Part shown: one piece after another, positions 36,299 through 44,862 of the stretch | Position numbering within the stretch: position 1 is the first letter of the stretch | Layout of the letters: each line of letters starts with the position of its first letter | Origin: Spirosoma luteum DSM 19990 | GTDB taxonomy: Bacteria; Bacteroidota; Bacteroidia; Cytophagales; Spirosomataceae | NCBI RefSeq assembly: GCF_000374065.1 | Contig: NZ_KB893267.1 | Span: forward strand, 191 to 64,190 | Length of the DNA stretch: 64,000 nucleotides | Reading direction: 5' to 3' | Notes under the pieces: model-generated | What the model was told of the DNA's origin: nothing | The model's input: the letters and a program-made list of their open reading frames with translations, nothing else | The model's database searches: none | Translations under genes and position numbers: made by a program

Positions 36299-38500
36299 CT
36301 ATCGCGCCCCCGGCGGGCAGTTTTTCAGTAGGTAGTTAGTGTATAGAGTTCGCAGGTGCAACGTGGTTCCCTCGCCCTCATAAATACCGTGCGAGCGGTT
36401 GGGATACGGCATCATTTGAAACTGTTTATTATACTTAACCAACTCATTAATAAGCACCTCGGCATTATCATACTGCACATTATCGTCGCCGGTACCGTGA
36501 ATATAAAGCAGGTTACCCTTCAGGTTTTTAGCGTAGGTTATGGGTGAACCCGCCACAAAATCTTCCCGGTTTTCCTGCGGTAGTCCCATATACCGTTCCT
36601 GATAAATATTGTCGTAAAACAACTGGTTGCCCACGGCAGCAATGGAAATGCCGGTTTTGTAGATGTCAGGGTGCTGGAACAGCAGGTGCAGGGTGGTAGA
36701 CCCTCCCCCACTCCAGCCCCAAACGGCCACGCGGCTGGTGTCGATGTAGTCATGTTGGGAAAATAATTTCCTGGCCCCCATGGCCTGATCGCGGATGTTA
36801 AGCCGGCCAATTTTACGGTAGATGGATTTCCGCCATTCGGCTCCTTTCAGGTTGGGCGTCCCCCGATTATCGAGGGCCACGTATAGGTAACCCGCTTTGG
36901 CCATATCACCCTGAAACAGGCGGTTTTGCCCGGTCCCGAATACATCGTTGACCGTAGTTGCCGCTGGTTCGCCATATACGTAAAACACAATTGGATACTT
37001 CTTGGTACTGTCAAAATCAACTGGTTTAGCCATCCAGCCATCCAGACTCACGCCATCATCGGTAGTTAATTTGAAAAAGCTGACATTCGATTTATCGACA
37101 GGTTTCATCCGTTCGGCAATGCTTTCGTCTTTGTTAACGGGGGTATGGTCGGGCAGGCTTACCCACTCCCGCACGTTGGGGGTGTAGTAATTGGTGAACG
37201 AATGCCGGGCCAGCTTACCCGTAGGCGAAATCGCGTAATCGTGCGTCCCGACGAGGTCGCCGGGGGTTACCCGTTCGGCCTTCCCCTTCCCATCCAGGCT
37301 GGTGCGAAACAGGTACCGCTGATTGGTATTTTTGGGGGAGGCAATGAAATATACCTGATTACCCGGTTCATCAATCAGGCTGATAGTTTCAATATCGTAG
37401 TCGCCGGGGGTAAGCAGGGTTTCTTTTTTTCCGTCGGTAGTCACCTTGTAAATATGCCGCCAGCCATCCTTTTCAGATACCCACACGAAGGATTTGCCGT
37501 CATCGAGCCACTCCCACCCGCTGGGGTCATCGTCGTTCCAGCGACTTTTCACATCAATCCAGGTATTGTTGGATTCGGTATGGATGGGGGTAACGGCCTG
37601 CGTAGCCGGATTGCAGACGAACACGATGCTCTCATTCTGCTTACGGTTCAGCTGCTGAACAATCAGCGTATTCGCTTTGGGTAACCACGCCATTCGGGTC
37701 AGGTAGTGCTGCTGCGCATCGCCGGGGATGGGTAACCAGTTGGTTTTACCCCCCGTGGCAGCTACCACACCGATGCGGGCGGGCGACGGACTCACGCCTA
37801 CCTTCGGGTATTCGACTGGCACCGTATAGGAGTAGTTGGAATCCGTAGTGTTCAGCATCAGGTAGTCCGGAATTTTGGTCGCGTCGATTTGCCAGTAGGC
37901 GATCTGTTTGCTATCGGGACTCCACCGGAAGCCATCCCGGCAACCGAACTCCTCTTCGTAAGCCCAGTCAAAGGTACCGTTGATGCGTTTGCGGGTGCCA
38001 TCGGTGGTGAGTTGAACGGCTTTCCCGGTCGCTACGTCTTCTACAAACAAGTTGTGCTCACTCACATAAGCAACACTGCGGCCATTGGGCGACAGTGTTG
38101 CGTACAGCAGCGACTGCGCCGGACGGCTTTTGCCCACGGGCCGGGCCACGCCCGATTTGCGGTCGACGAGGTAATAATCGCCCCGCGTATTGTACCGCCA
38201 CACGCGGGCAGTGTTGGTAAAAATCAGCACCTGTGCACTATCGGGCGTGAAGGCAAAATCCGTTACGGGCATGGACTGCTGCGTGCCGGGCTTGTTGAGT
38301 TTTTCTTTCGGCAGAATGACACTTTTGCGGCCGGAACGAATGTCGATACTTGTCAGGCCGTTCGGTTCTGGCACCGTATAGGCATTACCATCGGCTGACC
38401 AGTGCATTTGCCGACCGGGAACCTGCGCTACTGCGGTGTGGAGGCTGCCAACTACTAAAGCGGGGAGAATGAACCGGGAAAATGAAGAAAATGAGGACAC
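36299..38500 (-). CDS. S9 family peptidase, DPP-IV-like
   Basis: A 733-residue protein with a signal peptide (ALVVGSLHTAVAQ). The N-terminal beta-propeller domain covers about residues 30-470 (DYALSPTGK-type blades, DGFRWSPDSKQIAYWQID with the substrate-binding EE near YEEEFGCRDG). The alpha/beta-hydrolase domain has S597 (GWSGGGS), an Asp in GTGDDNVQ and H704 (RSHGI). The EE in DWAYEEEF is typical of dipeptidyl peptidase IV. It likely removes dipeptides from the N-terminus of peptides outside the cytoplasm. The M1 peptidase follows on the same strand after the inverted repeat. Confidence 0.93.
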   Translation of the reverse strand: MSSFSSFSRFILPALVVGSLHTAVAQVPGRQMHWSADGNAYTVPEPNGLTSIDIRSGRKSVILPKEKLNKPGTQQSMPVTDFAFTPDSAQVLIFTNTARVWRYNTRGDYYLVDRKSGVARPVGKSRPAQSLLYATLSPNGRSVAYVSEHNLFVEDVATGKAVQLTTDGTRKRINGTFDWAYEEEFGCRDGFRWSPDSKQIAYWQIDATKIPDYLMLNTTDSNYSYTVPVEYPKVGVSPSPARIGVVAATGGKTNWLPIPGDAQQHYLTRMAWLPKANTLIVQQLNRKQNESIVFVCNPATQAVTPIHTESNNTWIDVKSRWNDDDPSGWEWLDDGKSFVWVSEKDGWRHIYKVTTDGKKETLLTPGDYDIETISLIDEPGNQVYFIASPKNTNQRYLFRTSLDGKGKAERVTPGDLVGTHDYAISPTGKLARHSFTNYYTPNVREWVSLPDHTPVNKDESIAERMKPVDKSNVSFFKLTTDDGVSLDGWMAKPVDFDSTKKYPIVFYVYGEPAATTVNDVFGTGQNRLFQGDMAKAGYLYVALDNRGTPNLKGAEWRKSIYRKIGRLNIRDQAMGARKLFSQHDYIDTSRVAVWGWSGGGSTTLHLLFQHPDIYKTGISIAAVGNQLFYDNIYQERYMGLPQENREDFVAGSPITYAKNLKGNLLYIHGTGDDNVQYDNAEVLINELVKYNKQFQMMPYPNRSHGIYEGEGTTLHLRTLYTNYLLKNCPPGAR

Positions 38501-38534
38501 GGAAAATGCGCTATGATTGATGAATGATAAACGT

Positions 38535-38542
38535 CAAAAATA
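38535..38542 (-). promoter_or_regulatory. Bacteroidota-type -7 box for the S9 peptidase gene
   Basis: On the minus strand the bases read TATTTTTG, an exact TAnnTTTG match, about 35 bp before the ATG at 38500. Confidence 0.5.
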
Positions 38543-38570
38543 CAGCATTTTATGCATTCTGGTGTTTCCA

Positions 38571-38599
38571 AAAAAAAGCCCCGGCATTCAGGCCGGGGC
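38571..38599 (-). terminator. Rho-independent terminator of lgt
   Basis: GCCCCGGC (38578-38585) pairs with 38592-38599 around a 6-nt loop. In the minus direction the stem is followed by seven T. It lies 40 bp after the lgt stop. Confidence 0.9.
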
Positions 38600-38639
38600 A
38601 GGTGATACAGGGTATGCGTCGTAATAGGCATGTGTGTCG

Positions 38640-39485
38640 TTACGATTCAATCGCTCTCGACTTCTCCTCAGCGGGCACCACCACCGGATTCCGGTAGCTG
38701 CGAACAACGAAATAGATACCCAGCAACACGATAGGAATGCTCAGAATCTGCCCCATGTTCAGGGCCAGATTATCTTCAAACGCCACCTGATTTTCTTTCA
38801 GGTATTCGTAGAAAAAGCGCAGGGTAAAAATCCAGACGAGAAAAATACCGAGCATACTACCCGCTGGTGTCCTCTCTTTGTTCCGGTTCCAGAACCACAG
38901 CAGGATAAAGAAAAGAATCAGGCACGAAATGGATTCGTACAACTGGGCGGGGTGGCGCGGTATTTTGGCGTATTCGTTGTTATTCATGAACACAAACGCC
39001 CAGGGCACATCCGTGGGGCGACCCACAATTTCGGAGTTCATCAGGTTGCCAAATCGGATGCAGGCTCCCGCCAGCGCTACCACAATGGCAATGCGGTCGG
39101 TCACCCAAAAGAACGTCTGGTTGGTCAGTTTGCTCTCTTTCCGGCGCGAGTAAAGCCACAAACCCAGCAAAATACCAATAACAGCCCCGTGACTGGCCAG
39201 ACCCGCAAAGGGTGGCGTAATGACCGTGAGCGGGTGGTGCAGCAAAACGTCCGGCTCATAGAACAGAAAATGACCAAACCGCGCACCCAGAATGGTGGAT
39301 ACTACCATGTAAATCAGCAGGGAATCGGTATCGGCAACGGGTTTATTTTCTTTTTTGAAGATGTAGCCCATAATCTGCATACCAATCAGGAAACCCAGCG
39401 CGAACAGGAGTCCGTACCACCGCACCGAGAAAGAGCCAATGTGGAAAATTTCGGGATCAACCTCCCAGATAATGAATTGCAGCAT
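38640..39485 (-). CDS. lgt: Prolipoprotein diacylglyceryl transferase
   Basis: The ATG at 39485 ([20 protein letters not shown]) gives 281 residues with seven membrane helices. The Lgt signature is clear: [53 protein letters not shown] (the conserved GNFxNxE-like loop) and HPAQLYES. It transfers diacylglycerol to lipobox cysteines, the first step for the many lipoproteins of this window. The terminator downstream and a promoter-like box upstream (39504-39511) indicate a monocistronic unit. Confidence 0.96.
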   Translation of the reverse strand: MLQFIIWEVDPEIFHIGSFSVRWYGLLFALGFLIGMQIMGYIFKKENKPVADTDSLLIYMVVSTILGARFGHFLFYEPDVLLHHPLTVITPPFAGLASHGAVIGILLGLWLYSRRKESKLTNQTFFWVTDRIAIVVALAGACIRFGNLMNSEIVGRPTDVPWAFVFMNNNEYAKIPRHPAQLYESISCLILFFILLWFWNRNKERTPAGSMLGIFLVWIFTLRFFYEYLKENQVAFEDNLALNMGQILSIPIVLLGIYFVVRSYRNPVVVPAEEKSRAIES

Positions 39486-39503
39486 AGAAAAGCGATATAT
39501 CGG

Positions 39504-39511
39504 CAAAGATA
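39504..39511 (-). promoter_or_regulatory. Bacteroidota-type -7 box for lgt
   Basis: On the minus strand the bases read TATCTTTG, an exact TAnnTTTG match 19 bp before the lgt ATG. Confidence 0.55.
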
Positions 39512-39555
39512 CGGATTGCGGGAAAGATTTTGGGCGTTTTGCTGTTTATGCGTGT

Positions 39556-39768
39556 ATGATGCGAACAATTCTGGTCGGATTTGTAAAAGTATATCAGGCC
39601 GTTGTATCCCCTTATTTTCCGAATGCCTGTCGGTATACCCCTACCTGTTCGCAGTACGCCATTGAGGCAATCCATAAACACGGGGCCTGGCGGGGCGGGT
39701 GGCTGGGGCTGAAACGCATAGCCCGCTGCCACCCCTGGGGCGGACATGGCTACGATCCGGTGCCATAA
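39556..39768 (+). CDS. yidD: Membrane protein insertion efficiency factor YidD
   Basis: The ATG at 39556 (or 39559) gives 70 residues: [20 protein letters not shown] then [19 protein letters not shown]. The CR(Y/F)xPTCSxYA signature and the [20 protein letters not shown] ending are diagnostic of YidD, a small membrane-associated helper of YidC-dependent insertion. The longer open frame upstream overlaps lgt and has no supporting homology. It is divergent from lgt. Confidence 0.93.
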   Translation: MMRTILVGFVKVYQAVVSPYFPNACRYTPTCSQYAIEAIHKHGAWRGGWLGLKRIARCHPWGGHGYDPVP

Positions 39769-39920
39769 GCAGTTCATGAGTCAATTTATTGGTGCGTTAT
39801 CGTTACTGACAAGTTGACCTGTATACTAATCCCGCCCGATTTTTGCTACCATGTTGCCAGGCGACCACTAAAAAGACGCCGGGTATTACCGGGACCGCCC
39901 GTTCGGTCTCTACAAAATGT

Positions 39921-40295
39921 ATGATAGAAATTACTGCTGATAACAAACTAAAACGCCTGATTGTAGTGGGCGACCGGGTACTCATCAAACCCAAAGACCC
40001 CTCCGACCGGACATCCAGCGGGTTGTATTTACCGCCAACGGTGCAGGAAAAAGAAGAAATCCGGACGGGTTACGTCATAAAAGTAGGGCCGGGTTACCCC
40101 ATTCCCAACCCTACCGAAGACGAACCCTGGAAGGAAACCGAAGAGAAAGTAAAGTACATGCCCCTCCAGGCCCAGGAAGGAGATGTAGCCCTGTACCTCC
40201 AGCGAAACGCCATCGACGTGCAGTATGAAGGGGAACAGTACGTGATTGTGCCCCAGGGGTCCATCCTGATGCTGGAACGGCTGGAAGAGTTATAG
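39921..40295 (+). CDS. GroES-family co-chaperone-like protein
   Basis: The ATG at 39921 (MIEITADNKLKRLIVVGDRV) gives 124 residues. The GroES fold is visible: VGDRVLIKPKDPSDRTSSGLYLPPT with the mobile-loop region, EIRTGYVIKVGPGYPIPNP, GDVALYLQRNAIDVQYEGEQ and YVIVPQGSILMLE. It is about 30 residues longer than a standard GroES (~95), with the extra length in the middle (DEPWKETEEKVKYMPLQAQE). No groEL lies nearby, so it may be a paralogous GroES-like protein rather than the housekeeping partner of GroEL. Confidence 0.85.
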   Translation: MIEITADNKLKRLIVVGDRVLIKPKDPSDRTSSGLYLPPTVQEKEEIRTGYVIKVGPGYPIPNPTEDEPWKETEEKVKYMPLQAQEGDVALYLQRNAIDVQYEGEQYVIVPQGSILMLERLEEL

Positions 40296-40401
40296 AAGCG
40301 TACCTTCCTATTAAATTTTGAGCCGCAGCCCTGGAATCAGTGTTGCCAGGCCTTGCTTCATGAGCCTGCAAACGAAGGCTGGTTTCTGCCTGCGTACTAC
40401 C

Positions 40402-40424
40402 ATACCCCTTTCGGGGTATTTTTA
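40402..40424 (+). terminator. Short rho-independent terminator
   Basis: ATACCCC (40402-40408), loop TTTC, GGGGTAT (40413-40419) and then TTTTT. It is about 107 bp after the GroES-like stop. Confidence 0.65.
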
Positions 40425-40492
40425 AACCGGCAGTCATTCTCGTTCTTTGTATCCATCCACACCCTGTCGCACCACACAACGGTATTTCTGCG

Positions 40493-42370
40493 ATGAAAAC
40501 ACGTTGGCCATTAGCCTGTTTTTTACTACTCGCTGCCAACGGCATGGGGCAGACTGCGTATAAAATTCAGACTGATTTCAGAACTGTTACACTCAGGAAT
40601 CCATTTTTACTTCAGCTTCGCCAGCCGGTTCAGGCTATACAGTCTCCCAGTGCGTTACCCGCTGAATTGGCGCAGTGGGAACCGGTCGAGAGTATCAATT
40701 ACGGGCGTCTTCACTACGTTGGCTGGGCGCGGTTTACGGTCCGCAGCGAATCGGCCCGAACGGTCTGGCTCGAACTGACAACGCATTTTCTGGACTCGTT
40801 ATCGGTATGGACGGCGCAGGGCACTACCCCACCCGTTCCCGTCCGGGGACCGGCTACTTACCGCCAACAGGCTACCCATCTGGCCCCCGTCAATCATCAT
40901 TACTTCCTGCACGCGCTGAACCTCCCCGCCCACCAAACCACCACCGTCTGGGTAAGAGGTCAGGTTATACCGGGCGACGCCATGAAATTCGACGTCCGGC
41001 TGTGGGCACCCCGGTACTTCCTGACGGCTCAGCAGCGCGACATCTGGGGGTGGGCGATATTCGCGGGGATTGTCCTTTCCATTTTGGGCGGGGTGCTAAT
41101 CGCGTTCTTTTTTTACCAGCGAACAGTGTATCTGCTCTACGCCTGTTACGTCATTTGCCTGTCGGCTTACGCCCTGCTCAATGATGGCTGGGGTGCCTTT
41201 TTACCCGATTCATTGGCGGGATTTGACAGTATCACCAGCATCGTACACTGGCTTAACATCGGTTTTGGGGCCTTCTGCCTGTTTAGCAGACGGTTTCTAC
41301 GGGTTTCCGGGCAACAGAATCGTTCGGTATACCGATGGCCGGAACTGCTCCCGATGCTAATTATTGCCGGGGCTACATTCCTGGCGCAGTGGGCGCAGCG
41401 CCAGGAGCAGGAATACATCGTAAAAACGGCTTACGTAATTGGGTATGCTGGTTTTGCCGGATACGGACTTATCTGGTTACGCTACGTAGTGGAAGCCGTT
41501 AAGCGCCAGAACCATTTGGTATGGCTACTGATTGGGGCCGTATCCACGCTGCTGATTTTTTTCGCGGTTAACTCATTTCTCATCAACCTGGGCGTAATGC
41601 GAAACCCCCTACCCGATATGGTAGCCCTGCGTATCGCGCTACTGGCCGAGTTGACGATACTATCAGCCGGTTGGCTCTACCGCCGGAAACTGGTACAACT
41701 GGCCCGTCAGCAACTCGAAATTCAGAACCGTACCTTACAGGCGGCTTTGATTCAAACCCAGGAGTCGGAACGGCAACGCATTGCCGCCGACCTGCACGAC
41801 GACCTCGGTGGTACGCTGGCTACCCTGCGTCGGCGCATATCCGACCTGTACCAGTATTTGCCCAACGCGCTGATGACCGAACAGATCGATCTGTTGGTTC
41901 CCCTCACGCAAAAAAGTAGTGACGACCTCCGGCGCATTGCCCATAACCTAATGCCGCCCGAGTTTTCCCGGATTGGCCTTCGTCACGCGCTCGAACAACT
42001 CGTTGGCAGCCAACCGGCTCACCCTATTCAGTTCTCTTTTGTGGTGTCAGGAACGGAGCAAAAACTACCCCTGGACACTGAACTGAATGCCTACCGGATT
42101 GTATCGGAACTGATCCATAACATCCATAAACACGCACGGGCTAACCGGGCAGCGATCCAGTTGCTGTACCTGGATAACCGGCTTTCTATAACGGTCGATG
42201 ACGACGGGGTGGGTAATCAGGCTGATTCATTACCCCACCAACCGGCGGGCATAGGCCTGAAAAACAACCACTTGCGGGCCGAATACATTGGCGCTACGTT
42301 ATGGCACCATGTAAGCGAAGCGGGCACGTTAGTCATTCTGGAGATTCCCTATCCGTCAACAACGGAATAG
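40493..42370 (+). CDS. 7TM-DISM sensor histidine kinase (HisKA_3 type)
   Basis: A 625-residue kinase. A signal peptide (ACFLLLAANGMGQ) precedes an extracellular beta-jelly-roll (about 30-190, 7TMR-DISMED2-like). Seven membrane helices span about 190-400 (IWGWAIFAGIVLSILGGVLI onward). A dimerisation/phosphoacceptor domain follows with H435 in ERQRIAADLHDDLGGTLATL, then the ATPase with N (ELIHNIHKHA), DDDGVGNQ and GIGLKNNHLRAEY. No response regulator lies next to it. NarL-type regulators usually pair with HisKA_3 kinases, so the partner is presumably elsewhere. Confidence 0.93.
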   Translation: MKTRWPLACFLLLAANGMGQTAYKIQTDFRTVTLRNPFLLQLRQPVQAIQSPSALPAELAQWEPVESINYGRLHYVGWARFTVRSESARTVWLELTTHFLDSLSVWTAQGTTPPVPVRGPATYRQQATHLAPVNHHYFLHALNLPAHQTTTVWVRGQVIPGDAMKFDVRLWAPRYFLTAQQRDIWGWAIFAGIVLSILGGVLIAFFFYQRTVYLLYACYVICLSAYALLNDGWGAFLPDSLAGFDSITSIVHWLNIGFGAFCLFSRRFLRVSGQQNRSVYRWPELLPMLIIAGATFLAQWAQRQEQEYIVKTAYVIGYAGFAGYGLIWLRYVVEAVKRQNHLVWLLIGAVSTLLIFFAVNSFLINLGVMRNPLPDMVALRIALLAELTILSAGWLYRRKLVQLARQQLEIQNRTLQAALIQTQESERQRIAADLHDDLGGTLATLRRRISDLYQYLPNALMTEQIDLLVPLTQKSSDDLRRIAHNLMPPEFSRIGLRHALEQLVGSQPAHPIQFSFVVSGTEQKLPLDTELNAYRIVSELIHNIHKHARANRAAIQLLYLDNRLSITVDDDGVGNQADSLPHQPAGIGLKNNHLRAEYIGATLWHHVSEAGTLVILEIPYPSTTE

Positions 42371-42432
42371 ATTATGGCTTACATAAACCGTTTGGCTAAA
42401 CTGCGGGTTGTCTACACATAACGGTAAACACT

Positions 42433-42870
42433 ATGCAAAATCACTGGTTCATTAATCTGATAGTCCTGCTAATGGGGCTTACCCTTACTATGGAAAGTAT
42501 AGCAAATCAACAGAAATCGCTCAAAGCGATGCTGCACGAGAAAAAAGACAAACGGCGTGTACTACTCGTTTACGGGCGTGACGATGCCCAGCATTATACC
42601 ATTGAGCAACAGGAGAGCCTGAACGAAGACAAAACTGGATTGGCCGATCGTGACCTGGATGTGATTGTCCTGATCGCTTCCCAGGTGCCGGAACCTGACC
42701 GGCAGTTTCTTATGCACGACTACAAACTGAACCCCTCCACTGAGTTTGTGGCCTGGCTAATTGGCAAAGATGGCGGGGTAAAAGAAACCTACGAAAAGCC
42801 GGTTTCCACTAAAGACCTCTTCGGACTGATTGACAAAATGCCCATGCGCAGGCAGGAAATGAAAAACTAG
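42433..42870 (+). CDS. DUF4174 domain protein
   Basis: A 145-residue protein with an N-terminal hydrophobic signal segment (INLIVLLMGLTLTMESIA). The rest fits DUF4174: LHEKKDKRRVLLVYGRDDAQ, ADRDLDVIVLI, FVAWLIGKDGGVKETYEKPV, ending LFGLIDKMPMRRQEM. The family has a thioredoxin-like fold but no redox cysteines here, as is usual. It follows the histidine kinase by 62 bp on the same strand. Confidence 0.85.
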   Translation: MQNHWFINLIVLLMGLTLTMESIANQQKSLKAMLHEKKDKRRVLLVYGRDDAQHYTIEQQESLNEDKTGLADRDLDVIVLIASQVPEPDRQFLMHDYKLNPSTEFVAWLIGKDGGVKETYEKPVSTKDLFGLIDKMPMRRQEMKN

Positions 42871-42961
42871 TATATGATATGGTTTAGGTGTTTGTGGTCA
42901 GGGCAACATCGGCACCGTAAACTATAAATACTCAAACCACGAGCGAAAGCCCATATACTAC

Positions 42962-43014
42962 CAACGAAAAACACCGCCTTCTCAACAATTGAGCAAAGGC
43001 GGTGTTTTTCGTTG
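42962..43014. terminator. Perfect 19-bp hairpin terminator, bidirectional
   Basis: Arms 42962-42980 and 42996-43014 are exact reverse complements, with TTTTT inside each arm. The loop folds further (CTCAA CAA TTGAG). It lies between the converging DUF4174 and barrel genes. Confidence 0.88.
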
Positions 43015-43064
43015 TATCTGCTATAATCGGGTAAAGAGTTTTCTCGTCTTTATTGCGTAAGCTA

Positions 43065-43931
43065 TCAGCGCCCTAAACGGCTTTTTCCCTGTATGTTCAA
43101 AACCTTGGCCTGATTGCGCTGGGTAGAAAAGGAGTAGCGGAGTGTAACACCATAGCTCATGCCCGAACCCGTTCCCTGTAGGGTAGCCATTTGTGGTGCT
43201 TCACGGAGCGCCGTATACGTCACGTTAGTCGTTACTACATCGGTAAGGCCCCAGAGTTTACGAGCCGACAAGCCCAAATCGAAGGAATTACTAAGCCGTA
43301 CGTTGTATTCAACGCCCAACTCAGCTAAAGCAGCTGTTTGCGACTGAACGGTTGTCTGGCTGGTTAAACGGAACGGTTCGTGCGTTTCCCACTGGGAATG
43401 ATACCGGTAACCGCTGGCGGAGAAATTAGTTGTTGGCTGGTTATTACCGGGCAGCATCCACATACCGCCACTAACCCAGAAACCCGACCGAAGCCAGGGC
43501 TTACTGGTCGACAGGACAAGACGCTTCGCGCGCAGGGTAAAGGCGTTACGCACGTCGATAGACCGGATCGAAACCGATGGATTGGTTTGGGAAATAGCCA
43601 GTTGCGTATGTATAGGAATCCGGGAATAGCTTCCTTCAACAGCCCACGTTTCGCGGTGAGACCAGCCGAGCGTAACGCCCCCACTTGCCTTACCCACGGC
43701 ATTGGTTTCAATCAGGCCATCATAGGCGTTATCAAGCTGGGCGCGGTCGGTCTTGATAAAGCCATCAAGGGCAACATACCAGCGGTCACGAATCTGCGGA
43801 CCACCATACCGACTCAGTAACCGCTGATACTGCTGGTGGATCTGAGTAACCCGGTAATAGTCCGTAATACCCTGCCCACTGGCGGGTAGTACAGCCAAAC
43901 CGATTAGTATATACAGTAAGTAGTGTTTCAT
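43065..43931 (-). CDS. Outer-membrane beta-barrel protein
   Basis: The ATG at 43931 (MKHYLLYILIGLAVLPASGQ) gives 288 residues with a signal peptide; a longer open frame and a Met one codon earlier exist. Strands of barrel type fill the rest (ALDGFIKTDRAQL, GGVTLGWSHRETWAVEGSYS, LAELGVEYNVRLSNSFDLGL, GMSYGVTLRYSFSTQ). The terminal residues (KSRLGR) follow the last strand instead of ending in an aromatic residue, so the barrel has a short tail. The function is unknown. Confidence 0.75.
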   Translation of the reverse strand: MKHYLLYILIGLAVLPASGQGITDYYRVTQIHQQYQRLLSRYGGPQIRDRWYVALDGFIKTDRAQLDNAYDGLIETNAVGKASGGVTLGWSHRETWAVEGSYSRIPIHTQLAISQTNPSVSIRSIDVRNAFTLRAKRLVLSTSKPWLRSGFWVSGGMWMLPGNNQPTTNFSASGYRYHSQWETHEPFRLTSQTTVQSQTAALAELGVEYNVRLSNSFDLGLSARKLWGLTDVVTTNVTYTALREAPQMATLQGTGSGMSYGVTLRYSFSTQRNQAKVLNIQGKSRLGR

Positions 43932-44111
43932 CATGCAGCATCCAAAAAGTCCTATTGCAAATAACGATATAATCATTTGTTTGTTAACCACTTACGGTAT
44001 TTATTTTCACCAGTGGTCAATATTACCCTTATTTTCATCGTTTGTGGCCTTTTCCAACCAATTTCCAGTCAAAAAACGCCTGATTTCATCCCATTTAGCC
44101 GGGGCATAAAA

Positions 44112-44146
44112 AAGCGAAACCCGGTCTGACTGACCGGGTTTCGCTT
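44112..44146 (-). terminator. Rho-independent terminator of the DUF2911 gene
   Basis: Perfect 15-bp arms (44112-44126 with 44132-44146, AAGCGAAACCCGGTC) around a 5-nt loop. The minus-strand reading continues into six T. It is 28 bp after the stop of the DUF2911 gene. Confidence 0.9.
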
Positions 44147-44173
44147 AACCTATTTCCGTTACGCTGGTTCGTC

Positions 44174-44707
44174 TTACGAACCGTGCTTCATGACCGGAAC
44201 CGAAACGGTCATGTTGTCCCAGGCAATAGCGATGCTGTTGTTGGCCGGGGTAATGGTCATTTTCTCGATGGGTGTCTTATTCATGGACACCGGCACTTTT
44301 ACCATGGCCACATCGGTACCCTTGATTTTGTCGTAATCGAAAGCACCCCACTGGCCCAGTGTGCTGTTCAGAATAACACTCCACTCTTTTTCGCCGGGGA
44401 TGGTGTACAGCGTGTAGGTACCCGCTTTCACCATTTTTCCACCGAACATAACGTCACTTTTGAAGGTCACTTCGGTGGCGTTGTTGGCACCGGTACGCCA
44501 CACTTTTCCGTACTTCTCCAGACTGGCCGACCCTTCGGGACCAAAAATAACCCGTCCTTTTTTGGAGGGCTGGCTGTAAACCACCTGAATGTTTTTGTCA
44601 GGACTTTCAACGGTTAATTTCGGACTGGCGGGTGCTTTTTTATCCTGTGCCTGTACCAGTGAAACCATCGTCAGAAATAAAGTGAATGCTGCAATTAAAT
44701 TTTTCAT
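44174..44707 (-). CDS. Secreted DUF2911 protein
   Basis: A 177-residue protein with a signal peptide (MKNLIAAFTLFLTMVSLVQA). It contains the DUF2911 core: VVYSQPSKKGRVIFGPEGS, GKVWRTGANNATEVTFKSDV, AGTYTLYTIPGEKEWSVILN. The family is frequent in Bacteroidota periplasm and its role is unknown. It is flanked by a strong terminator downstream. Upstream a CAACTTTG box (44713-44720) is close to the TAnnTTTG promoter element. Confidence 0.9.
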   Translation of the reverse strand: MKNLIAAFTLFLTMVSLVQAQDKKAPASPKLTVESPDKNIQVVYSQPSKKGRVIFGPEGSASLEKYGKVWRTGANNATEVTFKSDVMFGGKMVKAGTYTLYTIPGEKEWSVILNSTLGQWGAFDYDKIKGTDVAMVKVPVSMNKTPIEKMTITPANNSIAIAWDNMTVSVPVMKHGS

Positions 44708-44785
44708 GATTGCAAAGTTGGTTGGTTTGATAATCAGTTAATAAACGTTATAAATCCCGGTATAGTTTTTTCGGGTATATTAACG

Positions 44786-44813
44786 TTGGTTTAAAAACGA
44801 TAAATTAGCTTTT
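44786..44813 (+). promoter_or_regulatory. Possible promoter of the acyl-CoA dehydrogenase gene
   Basis: TTG at 44786-44788 and TAGCTTTT at 44806-44813, with a 17-bp spacer, resemble the -33/-7 pair of Bacteroidota (the last -7 base is T, not G). It is 50 bp before the ATG. Confidence 0.4.
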
Positions 44814-44862
44814 CGTATCCGTTCAGCCGTCAACTGGTTTTATCCCATAAACAACGCCCACT

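Noticed and set aside
38634-39665. 343-codon plus-strand open frame
   Set aside because: Antisense to lgt, which has clear signatures; no motif in the plus frame.
39921-40295. Housekeeping groES
   Set aside because: No groEL follows and the protein has an extra internal stretch, so it was labelled GroES-like instead.
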